NCBI GenBank assembly: GCA_003598085.1
Contig: QZKU01000068.1
Location: forward strand, 60,173-124,172
DNA from: Candidatus Abyssobacteria bacterium SURF_5
GTDB taxonomy: Bacteria > Abyssobacteria > SURF-5
DNA length: 64,000 nt
Direction: 5' to 3'
In this document: one piece after another, positions 43,504 through 52,938 of the stretch
Numbering within the stretch: position 1 is the stretch's first letter
Layout of the letters: every line of letters begins with the position of its first letter
Translations under genes and position numbers: made by a program
The notes under the pieces: model-generated
What the model was told of the DNA's origin: nothing
Seen by the model: the letters and a program-made list of their open reading frames with translations, nothing else
Database searches by the model: none

Positions 43504-46278
43504 TTAATTCTTCAGCGGCCTTCCACTGAGATGTTTCTTCAAGTACTGACCCGTGTGTGAAGCGATCGTCGCCGCTATCTTCTCGGGAGGACCAAACGCC
43601 ACAACTCGGCCTCCCTCATCCCCGCCGCCGGGCCCCAGATCAATTACGTAATCCGCGCACTTGATCACTTCCATATTGTGTTCGATCACGACAACAGTGT
43701 TGCCCATATCAACGAGCGCATTGAAGCAGTCGATCAACTTGCCGATATCATGGAAATGCAGGCCTGTCGTCGGTTCATCAAAAATGAACAGGGTCCTCGT
43801 GGATTTTCCTTCGGCGATATGCGCGGCCAATTTCAAGCGCTGGGCCTCGCCCGCCGAAAGCACATTCGATGGTTGTCCGAGTGTGAGATATCCCAGCCCG
43901 GTATTCATGAGCACCTTCAGACGGCTTCTTAGCGATGGGATATCCCCGAAAAAGGTGCAGGCCTCCGACACGGTCATCTGAAGGACATCGTGAATGGTCT
44001 TGTCCTTATACCGGACATCCAGAATTGACGATTTGTACCGTCTGCCGTCGCACGCATCGCACGTAATATATACGTCGGCCAAAAACTGCATCTCTATCTT
44101 GAGCGTGCCGTCGCCGCCGCATTTTTGGCACCGCCCTCTTCCCACGTTGAACGAGAAGTCGCTCGCGGTGAACTGGCGCAACTGCGCGGAAATAGTCGAA
44201 GCGAAAAGGGTGCGGATCTCGGAGAAGGCATGCATGTACGTGATCGGGTTCGAGCGCGGCGTCCGCCCAATCGGAGATTGATCCACCATGATCGCCTGCT
44301 CGATCTCGTCTACCCCTACCAGCGCCTCATGAGCGCCCGGCCGGTCGCACGAATAGCCTTGCTGGCGCAGAATGCCCCGATACAACGTCTCATCCACGAG
44401 AGTGCTTTTTCCCGAACCAGACACGCCGGTCACACACGTGAGCACTCCCAGCGGAAAATCAACGTCGATATCCTTCAGATTGTGCTCGCGCGCACCCAGC
44501 ACCCTCAGATAGCCATGCGGAAGTCGCCGGGCGCGCCCATTGCCTATCGTCCGTTTCCCGCTGAGATACTGCCCCGTCAGCGATTTGCGCGAGCGCTTCA
44601 GCTCCTGAACGTCCCCCTGAAAAATGATCGAGCCGCCGCTGGCGCCGGCGCCCGGCCCCAAGTCTACCACCTCATCAGCCGCAGATATGATATCTGCATC
44701 ATGTTCGACAACGAGAACCGTATTGTGCGTATCGCGAAGTTTCTTCAGAATGTTGATCAATCTGTCGTTATCTTTTGGATGCATCCCGATGCTGGGTTCG
44801 TCCAGAATGTAGAGGGTGTCTGTGAGACCCGAGCCTAAACACGAGGCGAGATTGATCCTCTGCGATTCGCCACCCGAGAGGGTGCGGGTGAGACGGTCAA
44901 GCGTAACATAATCCAGTCCGACGTCCACAAGATACCGCAAACGCCGTATAATCTCCTTCAAGAGCAGGTCGGCAATTTCACGCTTCTGCTTCGGAAGCTC
45001 CAGGCTTTCCAGAAAACTTATCGACGAGGTGACTCGGCTGCGGCAGAGATCGGCGACTGAATTTCCCGCTATCTTGACTGCAAGCGCTTCAGGTCGCAGG
45101 CGATCGCCATTGCATTTCGGACAAGTGACGTAACTGCGGAACCTGCTGAGAAGCACGCGGATGTGAAGCTTGTACTTCTTCTTTTCGAGCATCTCGAAGA
45201 ATTTGATGATGCCGGGGAAGAAGCGCTTGCCTTCCATCAGCAAGCGTACATTCTTCTCCGACAGCCGCTCGAACGGGACATCAAGCGGAATCCTCTCTTT
45301 TTCCGCGATCTGCCTCAACTCCGCCATCGGCCACTCGTAGTTCGGAAATGTCCATGGCTTGATCGCGCCTTCATTCAACGTCTTCTGCTTGTTCGGAACC
45401 ACGAGATCCATATCGAGCCTGATGATGTTTCCGAATCCATTGCATTCCTGGCAGGCGCCCAGCGGGCTGTTGAAAGAGAACAGTTGAGGAAATGGGTCTT
45501 CGTATTCAAGATCGCATTCGGGACAGAGATGGCGGCTGGTAAATTTCAGCTTCGGCCCATCCACGATGTGAACTTCCAGCCTTCGATCGCCTTCGCCATA
45601 AGCCAATTCGAGCGAATCCGCCAGCCGAGAGCGCGATTGCGGACTTATCTGCATCCGGTCAATAACCAGCCCCCATTCCGCTCCGGCCGGCAACGCTTCT
45701 GAAACCGCCTCTTCCAGCTCGCGAATCCTTTTCTCAACTATTATTCGCGCAAATCCGCGCTTGCTGAATTCCGCCAGTTGAGCCGGTGTGCTGTCCGTGA
45801 CAATTCCTTTTGGGGCAATGATGAAGGCCCTCTTCCCCGAGAAAGCAACAAGCGCCTCCAATATGTCCTCGACCGTGTGCCTTCGGACCTGCTTGCCGCA
45901 GGAGCGGCAATGGACATTTCCGATGCGGGCAAACAAAAGCCTCAAATAATCATAGATCTCCGTTGCTGTGCCTACCGTCGAGCGTGAACTTTTCGAAGGC
46001 GGTTTCTGCTGAATGGCGATTGCAGGCGGGATACCCTCAACATTGTCGAGGTCCGGCTTATCCATCTTTTCCAGGAACTGGCGGGCGTATGCCGACAGAG
46101 ACTCGACGTAGCGGCGCTGCCCCTCGGCATAGATTGTGTCGAAAGCAAGACTCGACTTGCCCGAGCCGCTCACTCCGGTTACTACCGTAAGCCTGTTGCG
46201 CTCCAGATACAGATCGAGGTTCTTTAAATTGTGAACACGAATGCCCTTGAATCTGATTTTCGGATTTGCCCCCGACAT
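43504..46278 (-). CDS. uvrA: Excinuclease ABC subunit A
   Basis: The 924-residue protein has the UvrA architecture: 'GVSGSGKSSLAFDTIYAEGQ' (first Walker A), 'LSGGESQRINLASCLGSGL' (first ABC signature), a second Walker A 'GVSGSGKSTLVDETLYRG' and signature 'LSAGEAQRLKLAAHI'. Zinc modules appear as 'CPECDLEYEDPFPQLFSFNS' with 'CQECNGFG', and 'CQKCGGDG' with 'CDACDGRRYK'. It recognises bulky DNA lesions with UvrB. Length is normal. Confidence 0.97.
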   Translation of the reverse strand: MSGANPKIRFKGIRVHNLKNLDLYLERNRLTVVTGVSGSGKSSLAFDTIYAEGQRRYVESLSAYARQFLEKMDKPDLDNVEGIPPAIAIQQKPPSKSSRSTVGTATEIYDYLRLLFARIGNVHCRSCGKQVRRHTVEDILEALVAFSGKRAFIIAPKGIVTDSTPAQLAEFSKRGFARIIVEKRIRELEEAVSEALPAGAEWGLVIDRMQISPQSRSRLADSLELAYGEGDRRLEVHIVDGPKLKFTSRHLCPECDLEYEDPFPQLFSFNSPLGACQECNGFGNIIRLDMDLVVPNKQKTLNEGAIKPWTFPNYEWPMAELRQIAEKERIPLDVPFERLSEKNVRLLMEGKRFFPGIIKFFEMLEKKKYKLHIRVLLSRFRSYVTCPKCNGDRLRPEALAVKIAGNSVADLCRSRVTSSISFLESLELPKQKREIADLLLKEIIRRLRYLVDVGLDYVTLDRLTRTLSGGESQRINLASCLGSGLTDTLYILDEPSIGMHPKDNDRLINILKKLRDTHNTVLVVEHDADIISAADEVVDLGPGAGASGGSIIFQGDVQELKRSRKSLTGQYLSGKRTIGNGRARRLPHGYLRVLGAREHNLKDIDVDFPLGVLTCVTGVSGSGKSTLVDETLYRGILRQQGYSCDRPGAHEALVGVDEIEQAIMVDQSPIGRTPRSNPITYMHAFSEIRTLFASTISAQLRQFTASDFSFNVGRGRCQKCGGDGTLKIEMQFLADVYITCDACDGRRYKSSILDVRYKDKTIHDVLQMTVSEACTFFGDIPSLRSRLKVLMNTGLGYLTLGQPSNVLSAGEAQRLKLAAHIAEGKSTRTLFIFDEPTTGLHFHDIGKLIDCFNALVDMGNTVVVIEHNMEVIKCADYVIDLGPGGGDEGGRVVAFGPPEKIAATIASHTGQYLKKHLSGRPLKN

Positions 46279-46329
46279 ACTAAAGGAAGAAACCTCTATG
46301 CTACATATTTAATCACAACCAAACATTTC

Positions 46330-46359
46330 ATTTTATCACTAATCCTCGAAACGTGTCAA
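46330..46359 (-). promoter_or_regulatory. uvrA: Promoter for uvrA
   Basis: TTGACA (46354-46359), 18 nt, TAAAAT (46330-46335) on the minus strand, about 50 nt before the uvrA ATG. No LexA/SOS box is recognised. Confidence 0.65.
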
Positions 46360-46453
46360 AGACAGGGAGCCTCCAATGATTCATATTCAGGAGCCATGGC
46401 GGGTGCGCAGCAGGATAGAAGTCCGGATACGCTTTCTCAGACAAACTGAAAAA

Positions 46454-47950
46454 CTACGGGGACTGTTGCGCTGGTTGCAGGATCGGCGCTTCGGGAAGAA
46501 CGGATTGAGGCATGGTGATTCCGGAAACCGGCGGAAGAGTGATGATGAACGAGCAGCCATTCCCATTTCCCGGGTCCACCCGCAGTGAGCCGCCATGGGC
46601 ACGGATGATCCTTTCAGCCGAAGTGAGACCGACACCAATGCCCTTGGTCATTCTCGCGCCTGATGAACGATGAAATAGTTTGAAAATGTGCTCCCTCTCT
46701 TCGTCTGACACACCCGGCCCATCGTCGCTCACTTGAATCTCCACGCAATCTTGGTTTTTCTTCACAACCATTTCAATCCGGTTTCGCGAAAATTTGATTG
46801 CGTTGGTGAGAAGGTTTTCAACGGCTCTCTGAAAGTATTTCTCATCCACGACGGCCGGCACGGACTCTCCCTCGGCATGAAGACGATAAGACAACTGTTT
46901 TTGTTTGGCCCGCGCCTCAGACTGATAGGTAAGAACGATCTCCTTAACCAGAGGCGCCAGATCCGTGGGCCGAACATCCAAAACCGCAAGCCCGCGCTCA
47001 AATTTCTTGACCTCGAGAAAGTCCTCGACCAGCATGTTCACTCCATTGCACGCTCGTTCCATTTTCTCGTAATATTCGGGATATTTGGGTGGAGAAATCG
47101 TGCCGTCCCGCATCATATAAATAATGAACAGAATCGCTGATATCGGGTTCTTGATGTCGTGCGTCAGCATGTACAGGAATTCTTCGCGCTCAGATTCCAG
47201 CGCCAGTTGCGCCGTGATGTCGCGAGCCAAACCTTCAGTGCCCAAAAAGACATTCGCCAAGTCGTAGATCCCGCGCGAATTGATCTCAAAGTCGCGGTAC
47301 TCGCCCGCCTTCGTCTTGAGCCGGATATGCAAGCCCCGTGTTAACCGCCGCTCATCCGACCTGCGCTCTTTCAAAACAGGCTCGTACTTGCGGTAATCAT
47401 CGGGATGCACAATCGTCGAAAATTCCTGGCCGACCAGTTCCGCTTCCGTGTATCCCAACAGCTCCCCTACCTCATGATTTATTGAAGAAATAAGGCCGCT
47501 CGGTTCGAGATAGTATAGCAAGTCAGGAATATTATTCAGCAGGTGGCGCACTTTTTCCTCAGACGCCTGCACATCCTTCACCTTCTGCTCCAGTTGAGCC
47601 GTAATTCTGTTGAACGAGTCCACAAGCGTATTGATCTCGGCGCGCTCGTTGCGAATCTCCAACCGCCTCGATAGATTCCCGTCGGCGATCTCCTTGGCGG
47701 CCTCCGACGTCTTCAGTATCGTCCGCACTATTGTCCTGGACAGAAAATACCCGAGCAGCGATATCAGAAGACTGCAACCAAGAAGCAGACCTACCCTCGC
47801 CCAAACCTGCAAGCCCGGCAGCCAGATGGCCCCGATCAGATACGTGCTCAGGAGCAAAGGAATGACGCCCGTCAGCGCAAATGAGAGGGTGAGCCTGTAA
47901 CCGATTCGTTCGTCATAGATGCTGGGGGATAAATATTTCGTGCCCATCAT
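46454..47950 (-). CDS. Membrane sensor histidine kinase (HAMP-PAS-HisKA-HATPase)
   Basis: The 498-residue protein has two transmembrane helices (about 20-75), almost no periplasmic loop, a HAMP linker (to about 130), a PAS domain (about 145-260, 'LLNNIPDLLYYLEPSGLISS'), a dimerisation domain with the phospho-acceptor in 'MLTHDIKNPISAILF', and an ATPase domain with 'NLLTNAIKFSRN' (N box), 'VSDDGPGVSDEE' (G1) and 'GIGVGLTSAERII' (G2). It autophosphorylates on His. No response regulator is encoded next to it, so it is an orphan kinase by position. Confidence 0.92.
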   Translation of the reverse strand: MMGTKYLSPSIYDERIGYRLTLSFALTGVIPLLLSTYLIGAIWLPGLQVWARVGLLLGCSLLISLLGYFLSRTIVRTILKTSEAAKEIADGNLSRRLEIRNERAEINTLVDSFNRITAQLEQKVKDVQASEEKVRHLLNNIPDLLYYLEPSGLISSINHEVGELLGYTEAELVGQEFSTIVHPDDYRKYEPVLKERRSDERRLTRGLHIRLKTKAGEYRDFEINSRGIYDLANVFLGTEGLARDITAQLALESEREEFLYMLTHDIKNPISAILFIIYMMRDGTISPPKYPEYYEKMERACNGVNMLVEDFLEVKKFERGLAVLDVRPTDLAPLVKEIVLTYQSEARAKQKQLSYRLHAEGESVPAVVDEKYFQRAVENLLTNAIKFSRNRIEMVVKKNQDCVEIQVSDDGPGVSDEEREHIFKLFHRSSGARMTKGIGVGLTSAERIIRAHGGSLRVDPGNGNGCSFIITLPPVSGITMPQSVLPEAPILQPAQQSP

Positions 47951-48025
47951 TCTCCCTTGGCCCGGTAGATATAGGCTATCGGTTAACTATGGCCGGAGCC
48001 AGTGCCCGGCAACTTGGCAAATCAA

Positions 48026-48038
48026 GCACAAATTGTGC
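48026..48038 (-). promoter_or_regulatory. Palindrome upstream of the histidine kinase
   Basis: GCACAA-A-TTGTGC, a perfect inverted repeat within the 259-bp gene-free gap (47951-48209) between the GGT-like gene and the kinase. It has the size of a dimeric repressor or activator half-site pair. Nothing else is seen in the gap. Confidence 0.35.
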
Positions 48039-48209
48039 CATGACAAGACGTGACACCGATGGATCAGATGCAAAACTGAACAAAGAGGATTGCCAAAGAG
48101 TGGGATTATGGCATCATCCGGTTTAAAAAGAAGAGTAAGAGAACAGACAGAGCCGAGGATTTTATTGCTTTTCAGACCGACGGTATCGATAAAAGAGATT
48201 AACTACTGG

Positions 48210-49778
48210 TTAGTGCAGCCCTTGCCAGCATCCCGCCAGCCGCGGATCCGTGGCGCCGGTCAAACTCCCGTCTTCCTCGATGCGGATACACTGGGATCCG
48301 CCGAAGAAATCGATTTCGTCGGTCAGCGGGTGTCCCCGTTGGGACAGCGACTGCACAACATTCTCCCCTATCGCCGCTTCAAGGACAAGTCTGCCGTTTT
48401 CGTAGCTGCGCCATCGTGGCGCGTTGATCGCTTCCTGCGGCGACATGTCGAGATCGATAATGTTCGTGAGGATTTGCAACAGCCCCTGGGTTTGTTGATC
48501 TCCTCCAATGCATCCAAGGACCAGATAAGGTCTGGATTCGCGCAGAACCATACAGGGAACAAGAGTGTGCATCGGGCGCTTGTGCGGCTCCAGCGCGTTG
48601 CAATGGCCGGGATCGAGTGAAAAACTTTTTCCCCTGTTCTGGAGGATGATCCCGGTATCGCCCGCGACCATTCCCGACCCGAAGAGGTCGAAGAGGCTGT
48701 TGATGAAGGAGACGGCATTGCCCTCGGCGTCGACAATTGAGAAATATGTCGTGTCTCCGCTCATGCCTGCGGTCGCGCTTCCAGCTTCGGCCGCCCGCCC
48801 GGGATCAATGCTGCTCCTGTACTTGCGAGCACATTCCTCGCTCAGCAGGTGCTCCACCGGAACATCGTGAAACTCTGGATCACAATAATATCGGGCTCGG
48901 TCGCGGAAAACGATTTTCTTGGCTTCGATTTGGTAATGCAGCAGGTCGACGGGATTAAGACTCAGCGACTTCACGTCAAGTTTTTCAAAGATGTTGAGCA
49001 TCTGGAGCAGAGCCAGCCCCTGCGAATTCGGCGGGATGGTAACGACTTCATATCCGCGATACGTCGTGCTGATGGGCTCGACCCAGTTCGGGCGATGTTC
49101 GACAAAATCGCGTTCAGATAAGACTCCGCCCGACTGCCGAACGAATTCGGATATTCGGCGGCCCAGCGGGCCCTTATAGAAGGAGTCGACTCCTTCCTTT
49201 GCCACCTGTTCGAGACTCTTCGCGAGGTTTTCCTGAACCATTCGCTCACCCGGCCCCGGCATTCCGCCAAACGGTTTCAAATAGATTTCTTCGGTAGTCG
49301 GATATCCGCAGATGACGCCGGAACTGATTCCGATAAAGATGGCGATGGCGGCATTGATCTCGAAGCCGTTCCTCGCCAGATCGATTGCGGGCTGAAGAAG
49401 GCTTCCAAAAGGAAGGACGCCGTAACGCTCATGTAGCATCGCCCATCCGCTCAGCGCGCCGGGTGTGGTGATTGAGAGAGGCCCTCGTTCGGGCACTGCG
49501 GCATGCCCGCGCTTCCGATACTCTTCTATCGTGGCCGCAAAAGGCGACCTGCCGCTTGCGTTCAATCCAACGACTTTGCCTTCTTTTTTGAAATACACCA
49601 GGGCAAAAGCATCTCCCCCGATGCCCGTATTCGCCATGTCCACAACATTCAGCGCTGCCGCGACCGCAACCGCCGCGTCGACGCAATTGCCCCCCTTTTC
49701 GAGCACTGAAATGCCCACGCCGGTTGCAAGCGGGTGTGCGGTGGCCACCATGGCTTTATATTTCTCCGCTTTGGCCAC
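48210..49778 (-). CDS. Gamma-glutamyltranspeptidase-like Ntn hydrolase
   Basis: The 522-residue protein is a GGT-superfamily enzyme made as a precursor that self-cleaves before a catalytic Thr, here in 'MSGDTTYFSIVDAEGNAVSF' (about residue 345). No clear signal peptide is present, unlike secreted glutathione hydrolases, and the substrate-pocket segment reads 'LGCIGGDQQTQGLLQ' instead of the PGGSRI-type loop. Together with 'GLNASGRSPFAA' this is closer to YwrD/HpxW (oxamate amidohydrolase-like) than to classical GGT. It likely cleaves an amide of a small acyl compound. Last gene of the catabolic run. Confidence 0.82.
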   Translation of the reverse strand: MAKAEKYKAMVATAHPLATGVGISVLEKGGNCVDAAVAVAAALNVVDMANTGIGGDAFALVYFKKEGKVVGLNASGRSPFAATIEEYRKRGHAAVPERGPLSITTPGALSGWAMLHERYGVLPFGSLLQPAIDLARNGFEINAAIAIFIGISSGVICGYPTTEEIYLKPFGGMPGPGERMVQENLAKSLEQVAKEGVDSFYKGPLGRRISEFVRQSGGVLSERDFVEHRPNWVEPISTTYRGYEVVTIPPNSQGLALLQMLNIFEKLDVKSLSLNPVDLLHYQIEAKKIVFRDRARYYCDPEFHDVPVEHLLSEECARKYRSSIDPGRAAEAGSATAGMSGDTTYFSIVDAEGNAVSFINSLFDLFGSGMVAGDTGIILQNRGKSFSLDPGHCNALEPHKRPMHTLVPCMVLRESRPYLVLGCIGGDQQTQGLLQILTNIIDLDMSPQEAINAPRWRSYENGRLVLEAAIGENVVQSLSQRGHPLTDEIDFFGGSQCIRIEEDGSLTGATDPRLAGCWQGLH

Positions 49779-49792
49779 AGAACCTCCTTTGG

Positions 49793-50782
49793 TTATATTA
49801 TTTCGTAAAGGAAATGACGCCCGTCACGTCGTTGTCGCACCTTGCCTTCGTCATGGAGGATGCCAACATTGCCCAGCACGTCGCTGAGGGCGAGGTATAG
49901 GTCTTCGTCCGAATTGAAAAGGAAAACCGACCGGCAAATCTGGTAGAGAGTCTTCGGCCCATGCCTGAGCGCCCGGAGAATATGGGTTCGCCTCTTCCGA
50001 TGGCGCTCGCGGACTTCGCCATTGATAATGCTGCAACCGTGGAAAGGATCGCCGTGACCGGGGAGCACCTGCTTCGGTCCGAGCATTTCGAGGCGCTCAA
50101 GACTTTCCAGGTGCAGATTGAGCGGATTGTAGTCGGCATTCTGTACCGATACTTCGAGTTCAATGAATGCGGTTATCCTGGAGGTCGGCAGCAAGGTGTC
50201 GCCGGTGAAAAGGAGGTCATGCTCATTGTCCAGAAAACAGATCGAGCCGCCGGAGTGACCGGGAGTATGGATTACGTTGAGCGCCATCGCATCGAAAAGA
50301 AATTCCTCGCCGCCGCTCAAGGCAATTGCGGAAGGCGCTCGCGGCTTGATTGCGGGGTCCTCCGGTCCATCCACCAGCCTGACCGCCAAATCATGAGGAA
50401 CTCCCAGCGAATGAAAAAACTCGATCTCTTTGCCCGGATCTTTTCCGCTGCTCGGAGCACCCGTCACCCGGCTGCGCTCCGCATGATGATAATAAATCTC
50501 CGCACCCGATTCAGCCTGGATGCGCGGCGCCAGCGCCCGATGATCGGCGTGGCCGTGCGTCAGAAGAATCCGCTTTATATCCGCCACCGAGCGTCGGTGC
50601 TCGGACAACGCCGCGCTGAGAGCCTCGTATGCCTCGCTGCTTGCGATTCCCGTATCAATCAGTGTCGGCACCGAATCGTTGATGAAGTAGCAGTTCGTCT
50701 CAATGTTGGAAGAGGAGTTGGGAGTACATATCTGGTGGATGGCCAAACGCTCTAGCAGATGCTGCGCCGGATTGCTCATCAC
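49793..50782 (-). CDS. MBL-fold metallo-hydrolase (LACTB2-like)
   Basis: The 329-residue protein has the metal motif 'LLTHGHADHRAL' (HxHxDH, about 75), a third His in 'HTPGHSGGS', Asp in 'LLFTGDTLL' and the final His in 'VLPGHGDPF'. The C-terminal 70 residues form a helical winged-helix-like domain ('HILRALRHGPKTLYQICR'), as in LACTB2-type proteins and flavodiiron-like MBLs, some of which hydrolyse thioesters or RNA. In this acyl-CoA operon a thioesterase role is plausible but unproven. It overlaps the esterase gene by 4 bp. Confidence 0.85.
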   Translation of the reverse strand: MMSNPAQHLLERLAIHQICTPNSSSNIETNCYFINDSVPTLIDTGIASSEAYEALSAALSEHRRSVADIKRILLTHGHADHRALAPRIQAESGAEIYYHHAERSRVTGAPSSGKDPGKEIEFFHSLGVPHDLAVRLVDGPEDPAIKPRAPSAIALSGGEEFLFDAMALNVIHTPGHSGGSICFLDNEHDLLFTGDTLLPTSRITAFIELEVSVQNADYNPLNLHLESLERLEMLGPKQVLPGHGDPFHGCSIINGEVRERHRKRRTHILRALRHGPKTLYQICRSVFLFNSDEDLYLALSDVLGNVGILHDEGKVRQRRDGRHFLYEII

Positions 50783-51546
50783 AGCTTTGCGACCCGTCGA
50801 ATAAACTCGTAGGTCTTCTCCTTGACGATATCCTTATCGTAGTCGACCGTGATCACATGATATGACCGATTTACTTCAATCACGGTCTTGTCGGAGCTGC
50901 CGAGCAGCTTATGAACGAGCCACACGTTCGGAGGATGTACCGTGTTGTCCTTCGTGCTCTGGATCAGCAGAGCCGGCACGGTGATGTCCTGAAGGTCGTT
51001 CCTCACGTGCGAGAGAAGTTCAAGCAGAGAAGATATGCACTCGAGCGGCGTGCGGTCGTAACTCTCCTGCGCTTCCTTGGCGGCAGGATCAGCGACATCG
51101 CTTTCGGATGGCGGCTTGAATGTAAGAACCTTCTTCGCCAGCGGAAGGATCGGCAGAAGGATGTTTTTCAGGTAAATGGGCGCGCCGTAGGCCGCCACTC
51201 CGGCAACCTTGTACCGTCGCGCATAATGGGCGGCCATGTGAAGGCTCAATGTGCCCCCCATCGACATGCCGCACAAGAAAACTTTCTCGCAGCTCTTACT
51301 CAGTTCCGCAAGATTGTCCACCGCCCCCCGGTACCAGTTGTGCCAGTTCGTCTTCAGCATGTCGCGAGCGCTCGTCCCATGTCCCGGCAGCGGCCGGCAC
51401 AACACCGTCAGCCCTTTGCCCGCGAGATACTCACCAAGCTCGCGCATTTCAAATGGGGAACCGGTGAACCCGTGAGTGAGAAGGCAGCCCACCGGGCCGT
51501 TTGCGAATTTGAATGCCGCAACTTTATCCGGATTTAATGTTCGCAC
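50779..51546 (-). CDS. Alpha/beta-hydrolase, carboxylesterase type
   Basis: The 255-residue protein has the nucleophile elbow 'LCGMSMGGTLSLHMA' (Ser near 93), the acid in 'LIQSTKDNTVHP' and the His in 'NRSYHVITVD'. The oxyanion strand begins 'GCLLTHGFTGSPFEMREL'. The pattern matches Est30-like carboxylesterases and monoacylglycerol lipases. It probably cleaves short acyl esters or thioesters. It overlaps the MBL gene by ATGA, so the two are coupled. Confidence 0.87.
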   Translation of the reverse strand: MRTLNPDKVAAFKFANGPVGCLLTHGFTGSPFEMRELGEYLAGKGLTVLCRPLPGHGTSARDMLKTNWHNWYRGAVDNLAELSKSCEKVFLCGMSMGGTLSLHMAAHYARRYKVAGVAAYGAPIYLKNILLPILPLAKKVLTFKPPSESDVADPAAKEAQESYDRTPLECISSLLELLSHVRNDLQDITVPALLIQSTKDNTVHPPNVWLVHKLLGSSDKTVIEVNRSYHVITVDYDKDIVKEKTYEFIRRVAKL

Positions 51547-51581
51547 TGTAATGTCTGAGTAAATGGCGCGCGACTACGGTT

Positions 51582-52121
51582 TTAGTATTTATCGTAATGG
51601 ACGAATTCCTCGATCGCGCGCCGCTTCGGAGCGCGGCTGTCGGCCGCCGGCACGCCCACCGGCGTCATCGCTACCACCGTAACACCCTCGGGCACTCCCA
51701 GCGCTTTCTCCGCTTCCTCTATGTTAAAGGCGCCTATATGAACGGTGCCGAGCCCCATTGACTGCGCCGCCAGCACCAGGTTCTCCATCGCGAGCCCCAT
51801 GTCATACATCAGCCAGTCGCCCTTGCTGGTGAGCGCCTGCCCCTTATAGTAGCCGGACTGTCCCTTCTTCGCGCATCCCACGATGACAACGGGCGCTGTC
51901 TTCACGGCTTCCGTAGATGGATTACCGGGCGACAATGTGGCGGCAAGCTTCTCTTTCACGGATGCATCCTTCACCACAATTATCTCCCAACACTGCACAT
52001 TCGCCCATGACGGCGCCCACTGAACGGCCTCGAGCAGCGTCCGCAATTGCTCATCCGTGATGGATGTATCCTTATACTTCCTGATGCTGCGCCGCGATTT
52101 GATCGCATCAATTGTGTCCAT
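51582..52121 (-). CDS. Nitroreductase-family FMN oxidoreductase
   Basis: The 179-residue protein begins 'MDTIDAIKSRRSIRKYKD' and has 'VQWAPSWANVQCWEIIVV' and 'MGLAMENLVLAAQSMGLGTV', the standard layout of small homodimeric FMN nitroreductases. Members reduce nitro groups, quinones or enoates with NAD(P)H. In this operon it might reduce an alpha,beta-unsaturated or quinone intermediate; that is inference. Confidence 0.9.
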   Translation of the reverse strand: MDTIDAIKSRRSIRKYKDTSITDEQLRTLLEAVQWAPSWANVQCWEIIVVKDASVKEKLAATLSPGNPSTEAVKTAPVVIVGCAKKGQSGYYKGQALTSKGDWLMYDMGLAMENLVLAAQSMGLGTVHIGAFNIEEAEKALGVPEGVTVVAMTPVGVPAADSRAPKRRAIEEFVHYDKY

Positions 52122-52173
52122 GCGCTTCCTCCTGATCCTTCTTCCCTGTATCCCTTGAACGAGCTTTCTCTTT

Positions 52174-52932
52174 TTACACGTGCAGTAATTCTCTCACCAT
52201 TTTTACGATCGCCGGCATCACCGCAGAAGCGTTTTCGTGGATGGCGATATCGGAAAGATGTCGTGTCAAACCCGTCGGCTCCGGATTGACTTCAATGACT
52301 TTCGCTCCTCGCGCCTTGGCCGCAAACGGCAGGCTGGCAGCCGGCTCAACCTGCGCAGACGTCCCGACCACCAGCATGACATCGCAATCGCGCACTTCCG
52401 ACTGGGCCGCGAGCAGTGCATGCATCGGAATCATTTCACCAAAGAAAACGACGTCGGGCTTCAAGATGTTCAGGCACGCGCACATCGGCGGAAACATTTC
52501 CGGCGGGATCTCTTCGCGCGAATAGCGGCGACGGCACGAGAGACACACGAGGTTGCGGCCGTTCCCGTGAAACTCGATAACGGATGTGCTTCCGGCTGCC
52601 TGATGAAGTCCGTCGACATTCTGCGTCACGATGCTGCTCAGTTTGCCGATGATCTCGAGCTCCGCAAGTCCCGTATGGCCCGGATTGGGCTTGGCGCCGA
52701 TCACGAGGTCGCTCAACTCGCGAAGCATGGTCCATATCTTGAAAGGATTTGACCGAAAGGCTTCGATGGTGGCGTACTCCATCGGGTCGTACTTGTCCCA
52801 CAGGCCCTGGGTGCCTCGAAAAGCGGGAATCCCACTCTCCACCGAAATTCCCGCTCCTGTGAGCGCGATCACTTTCGTTGCGCCGGCTATCTGCTCGGCC
52901 GCCTCTCGAATCAACCTATCCACGATTCTCAA
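52174..52932 (-). CDS. Sir2-family NAD-dependent protein deacylase
   Basis: The 252-residue sirtuin has 'ALTGAGISVESGIPAFRG' (NAD loop, about 25), 'VTQNVDGLHQAAGS' and the catalytic His in 'IEFHGNGRNLVC'. The zinc Cys are 'CLSC' and, 18 residues on, 'PPMCACLNILKPD', where the usual CxxC is CxC. It removes acyl groups from lysine. Two acyl-CoA ligases lie in the window; sirtuins are known to reactivate acetylated acyl-CoA ligases such as BadA and Acs, so control of the pathway is plausible. It starts 6 bp after the acyl-CoA dehydrogenase stop. Confidence 0.9.
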   Translation of the reverse strand: MRIVDRLIREAAEQIAGATKVIALTGAGISVESGIPAFRGTQGLWDKYDPMEYATIEAFRSNPFKIWTMLRELSDLVIGAKPNPGHTGLAELEIIGKLSSIVTQNVDGLHQAAGSTSVIEFHGNGRNLVCLSCRRRYSREEIPPEMFPPMCACLNILKPDVVFFGEMIPMHALLAAQSEVRDCDVMLVVGTSAQVEPAASLPFAAKARGAKVIEVNPEPTGLTRHLSDIAIHENASAVMPAIVKMVRELLHV

Positions 52933-52938
52933 TCCCTG

